Source: Branchiostoma floridae
Lineage: Eukaryota; Chordata; Leptocardii; Amphioxiformes; Branchiostomatidae
Length of the DNA stretch: 64,000 bases
Direction of reading: 5' to 3'
NCBI RefSeq assembly: GCF_000003815.2
Contig: NC_049985.1
Location: 13,171,567 to 13,235,566, forward strand
Shown here: one piece after another, positions 1 through 10,900 of the stretch
How the letters are laid out: every line of letters begins with the position of its first letter
How positions within the stretch are numbered: position 1 is the stretch's first letter
Made by a program: the position numbers and the translations under genes
The notes under the pieces: generated by a model
Told to the model about the DNA's origin: nothing
What the model saw: only the letters and a program-made list of their open reading frames with translations
Database searches by the model: none

Positions 1-3000
1 CAAGCAGCTTGACATGATAATGATGATGATGAATTTATAATATATGCTTGTGAAGAGGGATGTTTATGGAAATCAACATTCAAGTGTTAGCTACTAGAGA
101 GAATTTTCAACAACAAGACCCATTTTATTTATGTTCTGCAAGTGTTAAATGTCATATAATTGCAAGGAGATACAACATTTACTCTTCCCCAAAGTACCAG
201 TGACCATGAAATGCCCTATCTTCTGTAAGCAGGCACCTCTCATATTCCCATTGCTAGGTCAAATGCAAATAGCTGTAACAACATATAAATCCTCTCCCTC
301 TGGGTGCAGTAATCCAACAACACTAAAATAGACACAAAACACCACACGCAGTGATGAGCTCTTTTATATTAATTGTAGTTTCATGTCTGCCCCCCTTCCC
401 ACTTGTGATATGACAAACATGCTGAGAATTGATAGGATTAATTGTCCTCTCTAATCTGCATGCCCTGGACAAGACATAAAGCTGCTTATATCATCAGAAT
501 TCACTCATAATACCTGCAGGGGTCCATAAAAAATGTCCTCATTTTTCATTTATCATGATATGCTCAACAGGGCTTGAAATTCATCTTTCATAATAGGTAC
601 CCTAGACGCACCTACATAGTAGCATTACAATTTAGGTGCACAGAAAAACAAAATTGGTACACAGAAAAAATTTGGTACACAACATACAATTCAGTACAAA
701 TATTATGTCCGCAAAATACAGTTAGTCAGTTCCCTTACTGCCTCTATTCAGAGCTGGAATCTGAAATGTACATCTAAATTCAAAATTGTAAACACGTACA
801 TGTTTGTAATACAGTTAAGACTAAGAGCTTATAATTTTTTTTATGACTGAACACCAGGAATATCCTGTATATCAATAGTGTGCAATGATACCTTATTGTA
901 CCTAACCCTACACAAATATCTACTACTGTACTGTAGGCACATGAGTACACACACACAGTCAAAATTTGGTGCACAGCTCCAATTCTGGGTGCACAAAAGT
1001 GGATATCATATGTACCCAATATTTCCAGCCCAGCTAAAAGTAATGCTACCATCTGACAGATAAGACATAAGCAGCTTCTAATAATCTAAAGCTGACTGTA
1101 GCAGACAACAACATTTGTTAAATTCTTAGAATTTGCTTTGGAATAATTTGTGGGGATTACCATGGTTTAATCCTCCTTTTAGTGATGCCATGAGCTAAAT
1201 ACAAATCACAAGCCATGATTTGCTGCTTGCTAAGGGAATCATCAGCATTGTAACACCATGTCTTTAACACCCTGGATCTCCCTCTTGGACACAGGGTTTC
1301 AAAAATCATGTTAACCATCTTCTCTACATGTCTCTCTTTGTTGTTCATTGCCTCTGATGATGGCATCCATGTGCATCCTCCATTGTACATGTGCTGAGCT
1401 GTCAAAATCTCCAGAATATGAGTGGATCTAGGGGGGCAATATGAGGACTTTCCTACATTCTGATAGATTCTACACATATGGAGAACCCCATTTTATGAAG
1501 CTCCGAATTTAACACAGCACATACAACGACATGCATTTTTACAGTCAAGCATGAGAATGATGAGATTGACCCACATGTAACTTAAAATCACAGAAACTGT
1601 GACCAGGACAAGTCATTCCCTAGATTGGAAAATATACAAAATTCTTATTAATGTATGTATTGGTTATTAAAATAAACCAGTTCAACAGATTTGACTCACA
1701 CAGCAATTAGTTTTGATCATTTGGCAGGAAAAGTCAAAGATTGTCCCCATTTCCACAGATCAAGCGTTCATCCCCATCCTATAGCCTCATCAGTGATTCG
1801 ATTTTGCAGAAAACCAATACTGCTACAAGCAGCTGCTATATGCTGATAAGGGGAAGCATTGCTACATCATGTACATGTATCATCTGAACAGAATGGTAAC
1901 CTACTAACAAGTGGGACAGTTTTTCCACTAAATTCCAGTCAACATTCAAGTAAGCGATAAATGATGTCTTCGATAACAGCTCCAAGTTTCCGGTTCACTT
2001 TTGACAATGACAAATGACAGGTATTTTCTTATTACATCTGACACTGATCCTATTTTCTGGATTGTAAGATACAAAAATAGACTAAAGGAAGACAGATGGA
2101 AAGTAGCATTATGTTATCATAAGTAATTCCTGTGACCCTACCGGAAAGGAGTGACATGCTTAAAGGATTGTGTAGGGCACTTTTGTCATGTTCTCCTTCA
2201 CAGATTAAACCAACAATGACGAAATCTTAGAGGGCTGCAATGAATGTGGTACTTGACCTGCTCAAGGGATCAAATCCTGGGCCATTCTCATTGTCTCTCC
2301 ATGTACAATGTATGTGTACCTCTGACAAGAATTTTTGCAATAATTGTGGTTCTGTTTCAACATAAGATCTCACGAGGTAGCATTTAGTTCTCTACTGTAT
2401 TAGCTATGGCGCATCAATTGACAGTTTCAAAGGTGTATGAAGGCAACCTTTCCATTCCAGGTTGATCTTTATCTAAAGTGAATTCTGACTTTATCTCAAA
2501 ACAATTTGACTTCTTTAAGAATTTAGAATATACATTGGGAATTTTTAAGGCAAACTTTGACCTGAGGAATGATGGACCATTATTGCAGTTTTTGATGTGT
2601 TTGCTGTTTTGATGTTTGGATAAGGAGTAAATACCTTGCACACCTGTCGGCACTCTTCCAGCACAGCACAAAACAAATACAGGGAAACACGAGACAAGGT
2701 CTACTCTGAGACAACCAGGTGTGGCTGACCTTACCTGTGGGAGGTCTCACCTGTGCACGTGTGGCCTTTGTATTTCTGTAACCTTTCTTGGGAGGTATGC
2801 CACCAGGTGTGCAACAACACTGCAAAATGTCTCTGCATGATGAAACTGCAACAAGACCCTTATTTTGTATTTTGCAGCTCCAAAAGCTCTGACATTTAAA
2901 ACAGAATGTTTCAAAGTGCACCTATCAAATACCCTGACTGTGCTACTTGAAATCTGGTAAGGATGTGTCCAGTATACATGTTTCCTTAAAAGCAATTTGC

Positions 3001-4210
3001 CTATGTAAACAAGCCAAAGAAAAGACTTAGACGTTGTTTCTCTTACAAGTCTGCCGGATGTAAACATGTACTTACGACAGCCGTCCAATAGTTCTACATG
3101 AGGATGTTATGGTCAACAAACTACTTTGCGATAACCAGGCCATGTAAGCAGGTTACAAAAGGGTAGGACAACACCTCAGTCATTGTTACTGCCGATGTTC
3201 TAGGCTGGGATAATAAAAACAGTCACACACAATCTACTAATAGCTAATGGACAGTACGTTTTGCCTCAGTACACAACTCTATCACCACAAACAAAAAATC
3301 TGGGTATGTATAAAAAAGAAACAATGTTCGTATTGTCATAGAAGAAACATCTGTTATACTGTAGCATCTTTCAAATGCATACATGTAAATAAGGTGACAG
3401 TGTGCATCTTTTCTTCCAGGACGTCAACCCGGAGTTTTCTTCTTGTTCTACACCCATCTAAAACGGAATGGATTAACTTAAGTACTGACTGGGATTAGGT
3501 TGGATACTATGACCTATACCTGACATTAAGTAACTCCTATCACTAACAGTCATTACACCTGATAACAACAGTTCCCAAACAGAGTGGCATTCAACTGAGC
3601 AAATACTTCCAGTTCTGGTCTGCTGATGACACAAATCAGCCAGTGTTTTGCCCACATGAGGCATTATTGCTGACCGGCGGGGCAGACACGTCTTATGTCA
3701 ACCAGAAACGCTTAAGTCTGGCTACACTCGAGATCGATGTTGGTGGCCATGTTGTAAGCATAAACATTCTTTGCTCTGTTTAATCTCACTACAGGTAAGA
3801 GTCTGTGTGACTAAAAAAAGTAGCACTTTTGGAATGGACTCAAGGATAGTCTAGGACTGTTTATAAGAGGTGATACTGATAGACAAACCTTGATGGGATA
3901 CATGCGACAAAATCAAACAAAAATCGACATTTGAAATGTTGACAATTTCACTATATAGCATACAAACTTTTGAGCTACTAGCACTGTCATAGATTTCTTA
4001 AAGCTAAGAAAATGAAGACTTATGAGAGACCTTGATAAAAGGAAAATTTGATTATATGATTACATGTTCACGTACATGTACACATTGTTCAGCAAGCACT
4101 GATTTTTAATGGTATCAGAGTTGGAATATTGCATACAGTAAAGGTGAACTCCTACTGATTATCATGTACAGCACTGTGCTGTCATGTGTGTACCCGAACT
4201 TGTATCTGCC
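1..4210. other. Non-coding AT-rich DNA, no gene recognised
   Basis: No open frame here resembles a known protein. The longest (up to 113 codons, minus strand, 2580-3088) are within chance expectation for this composition. A minus-strand segment around 2735-2830 has two closely spaced donor-like GTGAG/GTAAG sites and a weak acceptor, but nothing in its translation supports an exon. The interval could be intron or intergenic DNA downstream of the KLHL exon at 12.5 kb, which is read leftwards. Confidence 0.6.
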
Positions 4211-4348
4211 ATGATTTCCCAGCGGCACCTGGGGCAGAGATTGCGCGGAGGCGAGATGAGTGGAGGCCCAGCCCCTAATAACACGCATCATCAGGGGGGC
4301 AGCAGGACTAATGAAGAGCTGGGAGGAAACCCTAAATTCATCAGGTAG
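4211..4348 (+). other. GC-rich patch with a 45-codon open frame (candidate conserved element or exon)
   Basis: This stretch is clearly GC-richer than its surroundings. On the plus strand it carries an ATG-initiated frame of 45 codons, rich in Gly, Asn, Arg and His. The frame closes with TAG inside a donor-like ATCAG/GTAGTC. A splice there after 4344 would keep the frame open. The translation matches no family I know and looks low-complexity. Continuing to about 4400, the DNA has short alternating CATCAG and TAAT-type words that look more like a conserved non-coding element than a protein. I cannot decide between the two. Confidence 0.2.
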
Positions 4349-4492
4349 TCTCCTCCCAAATTGGCTTCATCAGTGGTGAGGGCAATGCTTCTGCTGGGAT
4401 GATGTTTGTAATGGACAACGTAATTAGTCTGGTATGGCTGCAGGAAACAGTACCTGGTAGAACATGCATCTCCTGCAGACTAAGCTTAACTT

Positions 4493-4523
4493 CTAGAAAA
4501 ATTTTCTAGCAAAAATGCTAGAA
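4493..4523. repeat. Overlapping palindromes built on CTAGAA
   Basis: 4493-4509 is a perfect 17-bp palindrome (CTAGAAAA, central A, TTTTCTAG). It overlaps a second perfect inverted repeat, 4504-4511 with 4516-4523 (TTCTAGCA / TGCTAGAA, 4-nt loop AAAA). The shared TTCTAG can pair with either side, so the DNA or RNA could form two mutually exclusive hairpins. No gene or element boundary is visible next to it. Confidence 0.6.
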
Positions 4524-7430
4524 ATATTTAACCCCTTTTAATGATTAAAATCTGCAACTAAAAATACACATATTAAAGTGCATACTTGACAAAACATCTT
4601 TTTTCAGAAAAAAATATTCACATATCCCATATTGTATTCATGATCCTATCAAGGAGTTCCAAATAAAGTAGATCACTTTTGACAAATCTATGATACATCT
4701 ACTAGTACATTATTTGTAAGGCATCTTCGTACATGTAGGCCAACTCAGTTGTACCCTTTCATACTCAGCGAGACCAAAAGGTATATACAGTAAAGGATCC
4801 TTGAACTGTTGACACCTCCCTATGTACCTTTGGAAAAAGAACCTTGTTAAATCTAGGTCAATGTATGAACTATGGCAAAGGCAGTAAAACTGAAATAACC
4901 AGGTATATAATAAATCTCACAGTTAATACCTATAGTGCAGGTGAAAGATAGTATCTTCTGCCCTGAAGCGTGTAGCCAACATAAAACACAGATAAAACCG
5001 TCGCTGGACTATCTTGAAATATTCATGAAATGGTGGACATAAAACTTGCTTTTTGGATAAATCACAGTTTGTAATGTCAAATCGGTACTTTGGGACATTT
5101 TAAGGAGCTTGGCTACCATTATGAATGCTGGACTCTGACAAGTTTATCATGTGTAAATGTGGGGGATGGGGCCAGGAATCCTAGTCCTCCAGTAAAAAGG
5201 ACACCTGTACTCTCTATGGGGTACTTGGTCAGCATTTCCAATCCTGCAGCTCAATAACGTACCTGCAGGCAACTCCTGTAATTTGCACCCCTGTGCAATT
5301 GTGACTGACTTTCAGATGAGGCAAATTACTTCAGGTGCTGTGAAACCTGGTGGATCAGGAGAAGATAGTCGCCCTGCAAAACGGCAGGACTGTAGGGAAT
5401 CACAGCACAAGTATGGAGGGGTTTGTATCCTGCTTGAAACACTGAACTCACAGTGTAACAGTTGAGAGCAATTTCAGCTAAGAGTAGATGCATCCATCTA
5501 TGTGCCCTCTTTTCTGTCTAATATATGCCCTGTTTTAGATACTTTCATAACTCATTAGTCCCAACAAAACTTTAAGTACCCTCCACTACATGTGCATAAC
5601 AAAAAATCCCTTCACACCTTGCTCTTTGGTACTGTAATGACCAACCTCGCCAAGGGAATACCTTCTGTTCCATATTTCCTGCAAGGCAAACATAGGGTTT
5701 GTCCAAAATGTCATAAGCCAATCACATTTTCCACAGTCCATACTTGGGAGAGGTCTATTTTGTAGATGATGACCCAAGGCTACTGCAAAAGGTGTAGTAA
5801 AAATGTCCCTCACTGCCTGGGTTGGTAAGATAATTCTGAACTTGACAAATAACAGATTTATTTCAAAATGTCAAGTTTTGTCCTGGGGTGTTAAAATCCC
5901 AGTACACGTACCTATACAGAGTAAAGGAGGAGAGTTTACAATCTGCAAAGACTGGTGTAAATCTACTATCATGTAGCTCAAGGTATAGTAGTGCAAAGCA
6001 GAAGGTTATCTTTTCAAAACACCATTACTGTATTTATAACAATTAAAAGAGGTGCCATCACACAAAATGCAAAAAGAGAAATAAAAATGTACATTGATAT
6101 ATATTGAATTCTTAAAATTCAACATTTGTATTTCTATTTCATACAATGAGCATCCTGAATACATAGCTGTGCTGATATATGTACATGTATATACAGCCAG
6201 TGAACTTGGGCAATGAACCAAAACTTTCCAGATATCTTTACGTAAATCCCTGTTGCTGCAACACTGCACAAATAAATTTGAGATTCAGTTCCGAATCCAG
6301 GGATCAGGAAGAATCCCGACCTTCTCAGAGCACCCCAAGAAAACAAGGTCGAACATGGTGAAATTGGAAATTGAATAGGCAGAGCATGAGTGAGCCGCTC
6401 ACAGCATGTTTGATTAAAATCAGTGGAGGACAGGAGATGCATGGATGCTTCCGGGATACACTCCAAGTCTTCACTTGGTATTCAGGACAGTGTCTCCGCT
6501 TTCCAGTTTACACCAAAGCTATGGAATCAGCATTGGCTTTAACCATATGGCTACACTGATTGACTCATGTGATGCACATATAGTGATACTGCATCATTAA
6601 GTAGGTTCTGAAATGTATTTTTGAATTGCTCAATGACATGGAAAAACAAGTACAAATCCTCGACTTCCTTGGAATATCAGCAGAGTGCTTTTGATATACA
6701 ACCCAATTGCTCTACAGTTGATTTCCATTCTGATTCCTTTCAGCCTACTTTTATGTCATGATACCCATACAGCCTCCTCTCCATCTTCATCAACAAATGG
6801 CTCAGAGTCAGAGAGAATGGCTGTGGGGGTTTATGGAACATTTGTAGTTCACTCTTTTGAACAAGAACAAAGCACAGAGTGGCCTCAGTGAAGGTTAAGG
6901 TCTTAGGCAACAAAACCTGACATTCATGACAAGCATGTGATGTTTCTTAACATCAAAGATATAGTTCTCAACACAATGGTCTTTATCTGCATAGAACCTG
7001 AGACAAAACTTGGCAGTCCTTTGGTTTTCCCACAGTTTTGTCCTTGGACACAAATCCTGTCCCATGAATATGATATCCTTGAATAATACAGAAGCTTCCG
7101 TGTCCTCCAGATAAAATCAAACACAGCCTTGTAGATGGAGACGTGCCATACAGGGTACTTCCTGATAGGATAGATATGCTTGTACTTGTAGATCTAATTT
7201 TCGTGAGGGCTTCAAGATTACATTTTACACAATCCTCCTAGAAAATGGATACATGGCAGGACGACTCACAAACACTGTGATCCAAATAATGGACAACTCT
7301 AAAGCCCATGTTTTTGCTTGAAAGCTTACTGCTTTCAGATTCTGCAACCTTGCATCAAGCTCTTCTAGCATTTCTGATTTTCCACAAATGCCCCCAAAGC
7401 CAGTAAGCTCCATATAGTCGTGCCAGTATC
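4524..7430. other. Non-coding AT-rich DNA, no gene recognised
   Basis: Open frames in this interval stay at or below about 110 codons, lack recognisable motifs and overlap each other on both strands (for example around 6.0-6.5 kb). I see no splice-bounded exon with a convincing translation. A GTACATGTA word occurs near 6180. The right edge is the tail of the LINE starting at 7431. Confidence 0.6.
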
Positions 7431-7447
7431 ATTTATTTATTTATTTG
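7431..7447 (-). repeat. LINE 3' tandem tail (AAAT)n
   Basis: Four ATTT units on the plus strand, i.e. AAAT on the sense strand of the minus-strand LINE. Short tandem-repeat tails rather than poly(A) are usual for CR1/L2-type elements. The tail fixes the 3' boundary of the insertion. Confidence 0.8.
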
Positions 7448-7477
7448 GACTTCACCATATGTGTTTACAAAATGGTA

Positions 7478-7518
7478 GGGAGGCAAAAACAGGCAACAAC
7501 CTTTACTAGTTGCCTCCC
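7478..7518 (-). repeat. Stem-loop in the LINE 3' untranslated region
   Basis: GGGAGGCAA at 7478-7486 pairs perfectly with TTGCCTCCC at 7510-7518, giving a 9-bp stem and 23-nt loop about 30 nt from the tail. The same architecture with different bases recurs in the LINE 3' end at 15071-15113. In L2/CR1-type LINEs a 3' hairpin is known to be recognised by the reverse transcriptase; that role is inferred here. Confidence 0.7.
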
Positions 7519-7686
7519 GTGCAACTAAATTATACAATAATAGAAAAATAATCATAATGATAACAAATAATAACAATTGTACAATCAAATAATGATTGTG
7601 TCAACGACAATAAAAGCAAATATACAATGATAACAAATATAAAGAAATAAATCATAGAAATAATGGTAAGATGAAATATGAAATAT

Positions 7687-10395
7687 CTAGAAAGGTGTAC
7701 AACTGGGACACTGACAGTGGGTGACCCAAGTACATACATCGTTGGAGTTAAATCTGTCGTTGGTAAGAGAGAGATAGTGAGCTAGGATTGCTTTCTTAAA
7801 GGTATTAATTGTAACAACTGGGGAAAGTTTTAGAGTTCTAATGTTGAGGGGTAAAGCGTTCCAGATGTGAACGATTCTTTGGAAGAAATAGTTTTTAAAC
7901 GTAGTGGTGAGACATTTTTGGGGCTGGAGCTTGGCTTGTGAGTTGGATCTTAGGGATGTGAGTGGAAAACTTATATATTGATGAATGTCGATACCGTATT
8001 GTCCCAAGAAACATTTAAATAGGAAGGATAAGTCTAATAATTCTCTGCGATAAGATAGAGGTAAGAGTTGGCAGTAGATCAATCTATCCCTGTAATCAGT
8101 TGTATGGTTGTTGAGAATGTATTTTGTAGCACGTCTCTGGACTTTTTCAAGGGAAGTAATTAAGTTATGAGTGTGGGGGGACCATATCAACGAGCAATAT
8201 TCGAGTTTGGGCCTAACTAGTGTAATATATAGGATTTTCTTAACATTTGCAGGGGCATGGTAACCAACAGATCTCTTAATAAAGCCGAGGGTCGAGTTGG
8301 CACTAGCTGTGATGTTTTTTATATGACTCTTAAAAGATAGGCAGTTGGACATAGTTACACCTAGGTCATTAAATTCCGTAACTGATGAGAGCACTTGTCC
8401 CTCAATTTCGTAGTCATAGAGCACTGGTGTTTTAGACCTACAGATAGTGAGCACGTTACATTTAGAGGTATTAAATTTCATCATCCATGTGACACTCCAT
8501 TCGACCATGTTGTCAATATCATGCTGAAGGGAAATACAATCAGCTGGTGATGAAATTTGCTTGTAACATTTTGAGTCATCAGCATAAAGGGCCATGGGAC
8601 ATTCTATAGTAGAGGGCAGGTCATTAATATAAAGTAAAAAAAGTAGAGGTCCCAAAATGGAACCTTGTGGGACTCCGGATATTACAGGAAGCCAGTCTGA
8701 AGAAACTCCTTCAATGACTACTCGTTGTCTTCTATTAGACAGATAATCAGAGAACCAATTTAGGAGATTCGAGTGGAATCCAAATGTCTTAAGTTTGTGT
8801 ACAAGAAGGTGATGTGGAATGCTGTCAAAAGCTTTGGAAAAGTCGAGGTAAATTATATCTATCTGGCCACTGTGATCCAAAGTTGTCCCGACGGTTTGAA
8901 AGGTTTCCAATAGTTGGGTAGTAGTAGATTTTCCTTTAATAAAGCCATGTTGTAGTGGGTGAATTTGGTCTTGAAGGTGAGGGAAAATACGGTTAAAAAT
9001 GCAACGTTCCATAACCTTACTTACTACACTGAGTAAGGAAATGGGTCGATAGTTTTCAACAGAGTCTTTACTGCCTTTCTTAAAGACGGGACAGACGTTG
9101 GCTTCTTTCCATTTAGCTGGAACTATGCCCGATTGAATACTTTTGTTGAAGATGGCAGTAAGTTGAGGAGCTAATACGTGTGCACCCTCGCGTAGGATCA
9201 CTGGGGATATAGAGTCAGGGCCAATAGCTTTTGTACAATCTAAGGTAAGCAAGACATCTAGAACTTCCTTGATTGTAAAGTCAATGTTGCCGAGGAAGGG
9301 ATGTCTCCAAGCACTGATCTCAGGGAGAGGCTGATTTACTACAGGGGTAGTAAAAACAGAGAAGAAGAACTTGTTAAACAGATTTGCTTTATCAGTAGGT
9401 GTCGTTCCTTGATAATGTTTGTATTTCAGAATTTGTGGCAAGCAATGTGATTTTGTTTTATTTTTAAAGAAAGTCCAAAATTTCTTAGGATTATTATTGA
9501 CCAAGGATCCCAAGTTCTCAAGAAACAGTTTGTACTTGTAATGAATAAGTTTTTGTAGACCATTTCTAAGTTTCCGGAACTTATGCCAGTGGGCTGGGCG
9601 ATTAGTTTTCTTTGCCCTTCGCCATGCAGTCAACTTCTTATTTCTAAGATGGTAGACATCACCATCACACCATGGCATGGAATAAGAATTTTTTATTTTA
9701 GCTTTTGGTACATGGTTTTCAACCAAGCCACACAAACATTGTAACCACGTATCCCAACAGTCATCAATGCTATCAGATTCTACAAAGCCTTGAGAACCGA
9801 GAGTGTCTCTGAGACTTTGTCGTAGGTTATCAAAGTTGCATTTTTTATACTGGTAGACATGTCTTTTCATGTTTGATTGACGGAATACCGTACGAAAATT
9901 CAGGTCAAACTGTAGAATAGTGTGATCAGTAGGAAAATCAGATGATACTTTTTCAACTTTGGAACATTTTTCAGGAACGTTAGTCAGAATCACATCCAAA
10001 AGATGGTTATGACTGTTAGAAGTAACATTATTAACCTGTGTTAGTGAGAAATCATTCAAAACATCACAAAACTGGTTTTCTGTAGTAGAATTGCCTATCA
10101 AACTACACCAATCGATATTAGGGAGATTCAAATCACCTAATAAGACCACCTTGTTGTATTCTTGGTCGGCCAAACGCAATGTATGTTGGAGGTTATTAGT
10201 AAATGCCAGTAAGTCCCCATTAGGGGGTCTATAAAACATCATTATATCACTGCACTTTACATCTAGAGGGGTTTTACAACTTCTTAATAGCTTTGGACAA
10301 CTTATTTTTCGAAAGGGGATCTCTAGCATGAGTTTGTCCTTGAATTTGTCCAAATGTACCACCTTCCTGATTTTCTGCCACCTGAGTATAACCAT
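7687..10395 (-). CDS. LINE endonuclease (partial) and reverse transcriptase polyprotein
   Basis: A frame of 902 codons without stop or frameshift. Residues about 55-160 hold the C-terminal half of an exonuclease/endonuclease/phosphatase domain: YRPP at 55-58, LGDLNLP at about 86-92, LLDVILTN at about 132-139 and a TDH at 156-158 in the place of the usual SDH. The reverse transcriptase follows: YRPISLL at about 449-455, the FxD box YLDFSKAFD at about 516-524, SGVPQGSILGP from about 573 and the catalytic YADD at about 604-607. A thumb/C-terminal region follows and the protein ends with a Cys-rich CTWVTHCQCPSC tail typical of CR1-like ORF2 proteins. Such proteins nick DNA and copy their own RNA into the target site. 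The catalytic reverse-transcriptase aspartates are intact. The first 50 residues do not look like endonuclease, so the ATG at 10395 is only the first ATG of a truncated copy, not the native start. Confidence 0.88.
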   Translation of the reverse strand: MVILRWQKIRKVVHLDKFKDKLMLEIPFRKISCPKLLRSCKTPLDVKCSDIMMFYRPPNGDLLAFTNNLQHTLRLADQEYNKVVLLGDLNLPNIDWCSLIGNSTTENQFCDVLNDFSLTQVNNVTSNSHNHLLDVILTNVPEKCSKVEKVSSDFPTDHTILQFDLNFRTVFRQSNMKRHVYQYKKCNFDNLRQSLRDTLGSQGFVESDSIDDCWDTWLQCLCGLVENHVPKAKIKNSYSMPWCDGDVYHLRNKKLTAWRRAKKTNRPAHWHKFRKLRNGLQKLIHYKYKLFLENLGSLVNNNPKKFWTFFKNKTKSHCLPQILKYKHYQGTTPTDKANLFNKFFFSVFTTPVVNQPLPEISAWRHPFLGNIDFTIKEVLDVLLTLDCTKAIGPDSISPVILREGAHVLAPQLTAIFNKSIQSGIVPAKWKEANVCPVFKKGSKDSVENYRPISLLSVVSKVMERCIFNRIFPHLQDQIHPLQHGFIKGKSTTTQLLETFQTVGTTLDHSGQIDIIYLDFSKAFDSIPHHLLVHKLKTFGFHSNLLNWFSDYLSNRRQRVVIEGVSSDWLPVISGVPQGSILGPLLFLLYINDLPSTIECPMALYADDSKCYKQISSPADCISLQHDIDNMVEWSVTWMMKFNTSKCNVLTICRSKTPVLYDYEIEGQVLSSVTEFNDLGVTMSNCLSFKSHIKNITASANSTLGFIKRSVGYHAPANVKKILYITLVRPKLEYCSLIWSPHTHNLITSLEKVQRRATKYILNNHTTDYRDRLIYCQLLPLSYRRELLDLSFLFKCFLGQYGIDIHQYISFPLTSLRSNSQAKLQPQKCLTTTFKNYFFQRIVHIWNALPLNIRTLKLSPVVTINTFKKAILAHYLSLTNDRFNSNDVCTWVTHCQCPSCTPF

Positions 10396-10799
10396 GATGG
10401 ATGACGTCTATTTTGAGTCTTAAATCACCTCCTTACAAACCCTTAAAGGCAGATCTTCCTTGGAAGTACACTCAAATGCCTCGGATCCAAACCTTGCTTT
10501 CACACTAATAACACTTTAATACCTAGTGCAGTCATTAGGGGCACTTATTGTGCTCAGGGTGACTTGCGGCATGGACCCATTGCAATAGAAAGAGAGATTG
10601 AAGGCAGATTAAAGCCATTAGTATTGTCCTCACACCACAGATGACCTTCGGGAAGAGTGGTCAGTTAGAAAATAGCTGAGCTTTCAAGTCAGTAACTGCC
10701 TGGCCTGTATTTAAGGTTCCAGCATAATGAGCTACTATGTCAACATTGCCTTTGACAATGGCCTTCCTTAAATTTGTACTCTACACCAGTCCTGTAGAT
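10396..10799. other. No gene recognised
   Basis: This interval lies between the 5' end of the minus-strand LINE and a plus-strand LINE 3' remnant. Part of the first few tens of bases may still be LINE sequence, but I find no endonuclease motifs in any minus-strand frame. Nothing else is recognisable. Confidence 0.5.
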
Positions 10800-10900
10800 G
10801 TAGAAATTTGGATTATTTGTGTTATGCTTGTTTTATTTTGCCACTATGCACTGTTGTAGGGGCTACCCATCTGTTTGAAGATGAAATAAATAAATAAAGA
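10800..10900 (+). mobile_element. Probable 3' remnant of a plus-strand LINE
   Basis: A short untranslated-looking segment ends with a GTAG-GGG-CTAC mini-hairpin followed about 20 nt later by GATGAAATAAATAAATAAA and a degenerate AAAT/AAAG tail. This is the 3' layout of a CR1/Jockey-type element (compare the tail at 57185-57205). There is no coding remnant, so only the 3' end appears to have inserted. The left edge is a guess. Confidence 0.4.

Larger units (their letters stand above)
7431..10395 (-). mobile_element. CR1/Jockey-type LINE retrotransposon, minus strand, 5'-truncated
   Basis: Read on the minus strand, the element runs from its open frame (10395 down to 7687) through a T-rich 3' untranslated region of about 240 nt. 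It ends in a short tandem tail (ATTT units on the plus strand, AAAT on the sense strand, 7431-7447). A 9-bp hairpin sits about 30 nt from the tail. The frame keeps the second half of an apurinic-type endonuclease and a full reverse transcriptase. The first roughly 100 residues expected of the endonuclease are missing or scrambled, so the copy is 5'-truncated or rearranged near 10395. I looked for a target-site duplication of the left flank just right of 10395 and found none. The exact 5' boundary is uncertain and could lie some tens of bases further right. Confidence 0.9.

Noticed and set aside
2735-2830. Minus-strand segment with two donor-like sites and a weak acceptor
   Set aside because: The open frame continues past the donors, the acceptor tract is poor and the translation is not recognisable.
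7410-10440. Target-site duplication for the minus-strand LINE
   Set aside because: The sequence left of the tail (ending GTGCCAGTATC) has no match longer than about 5 bp near the 5' end.
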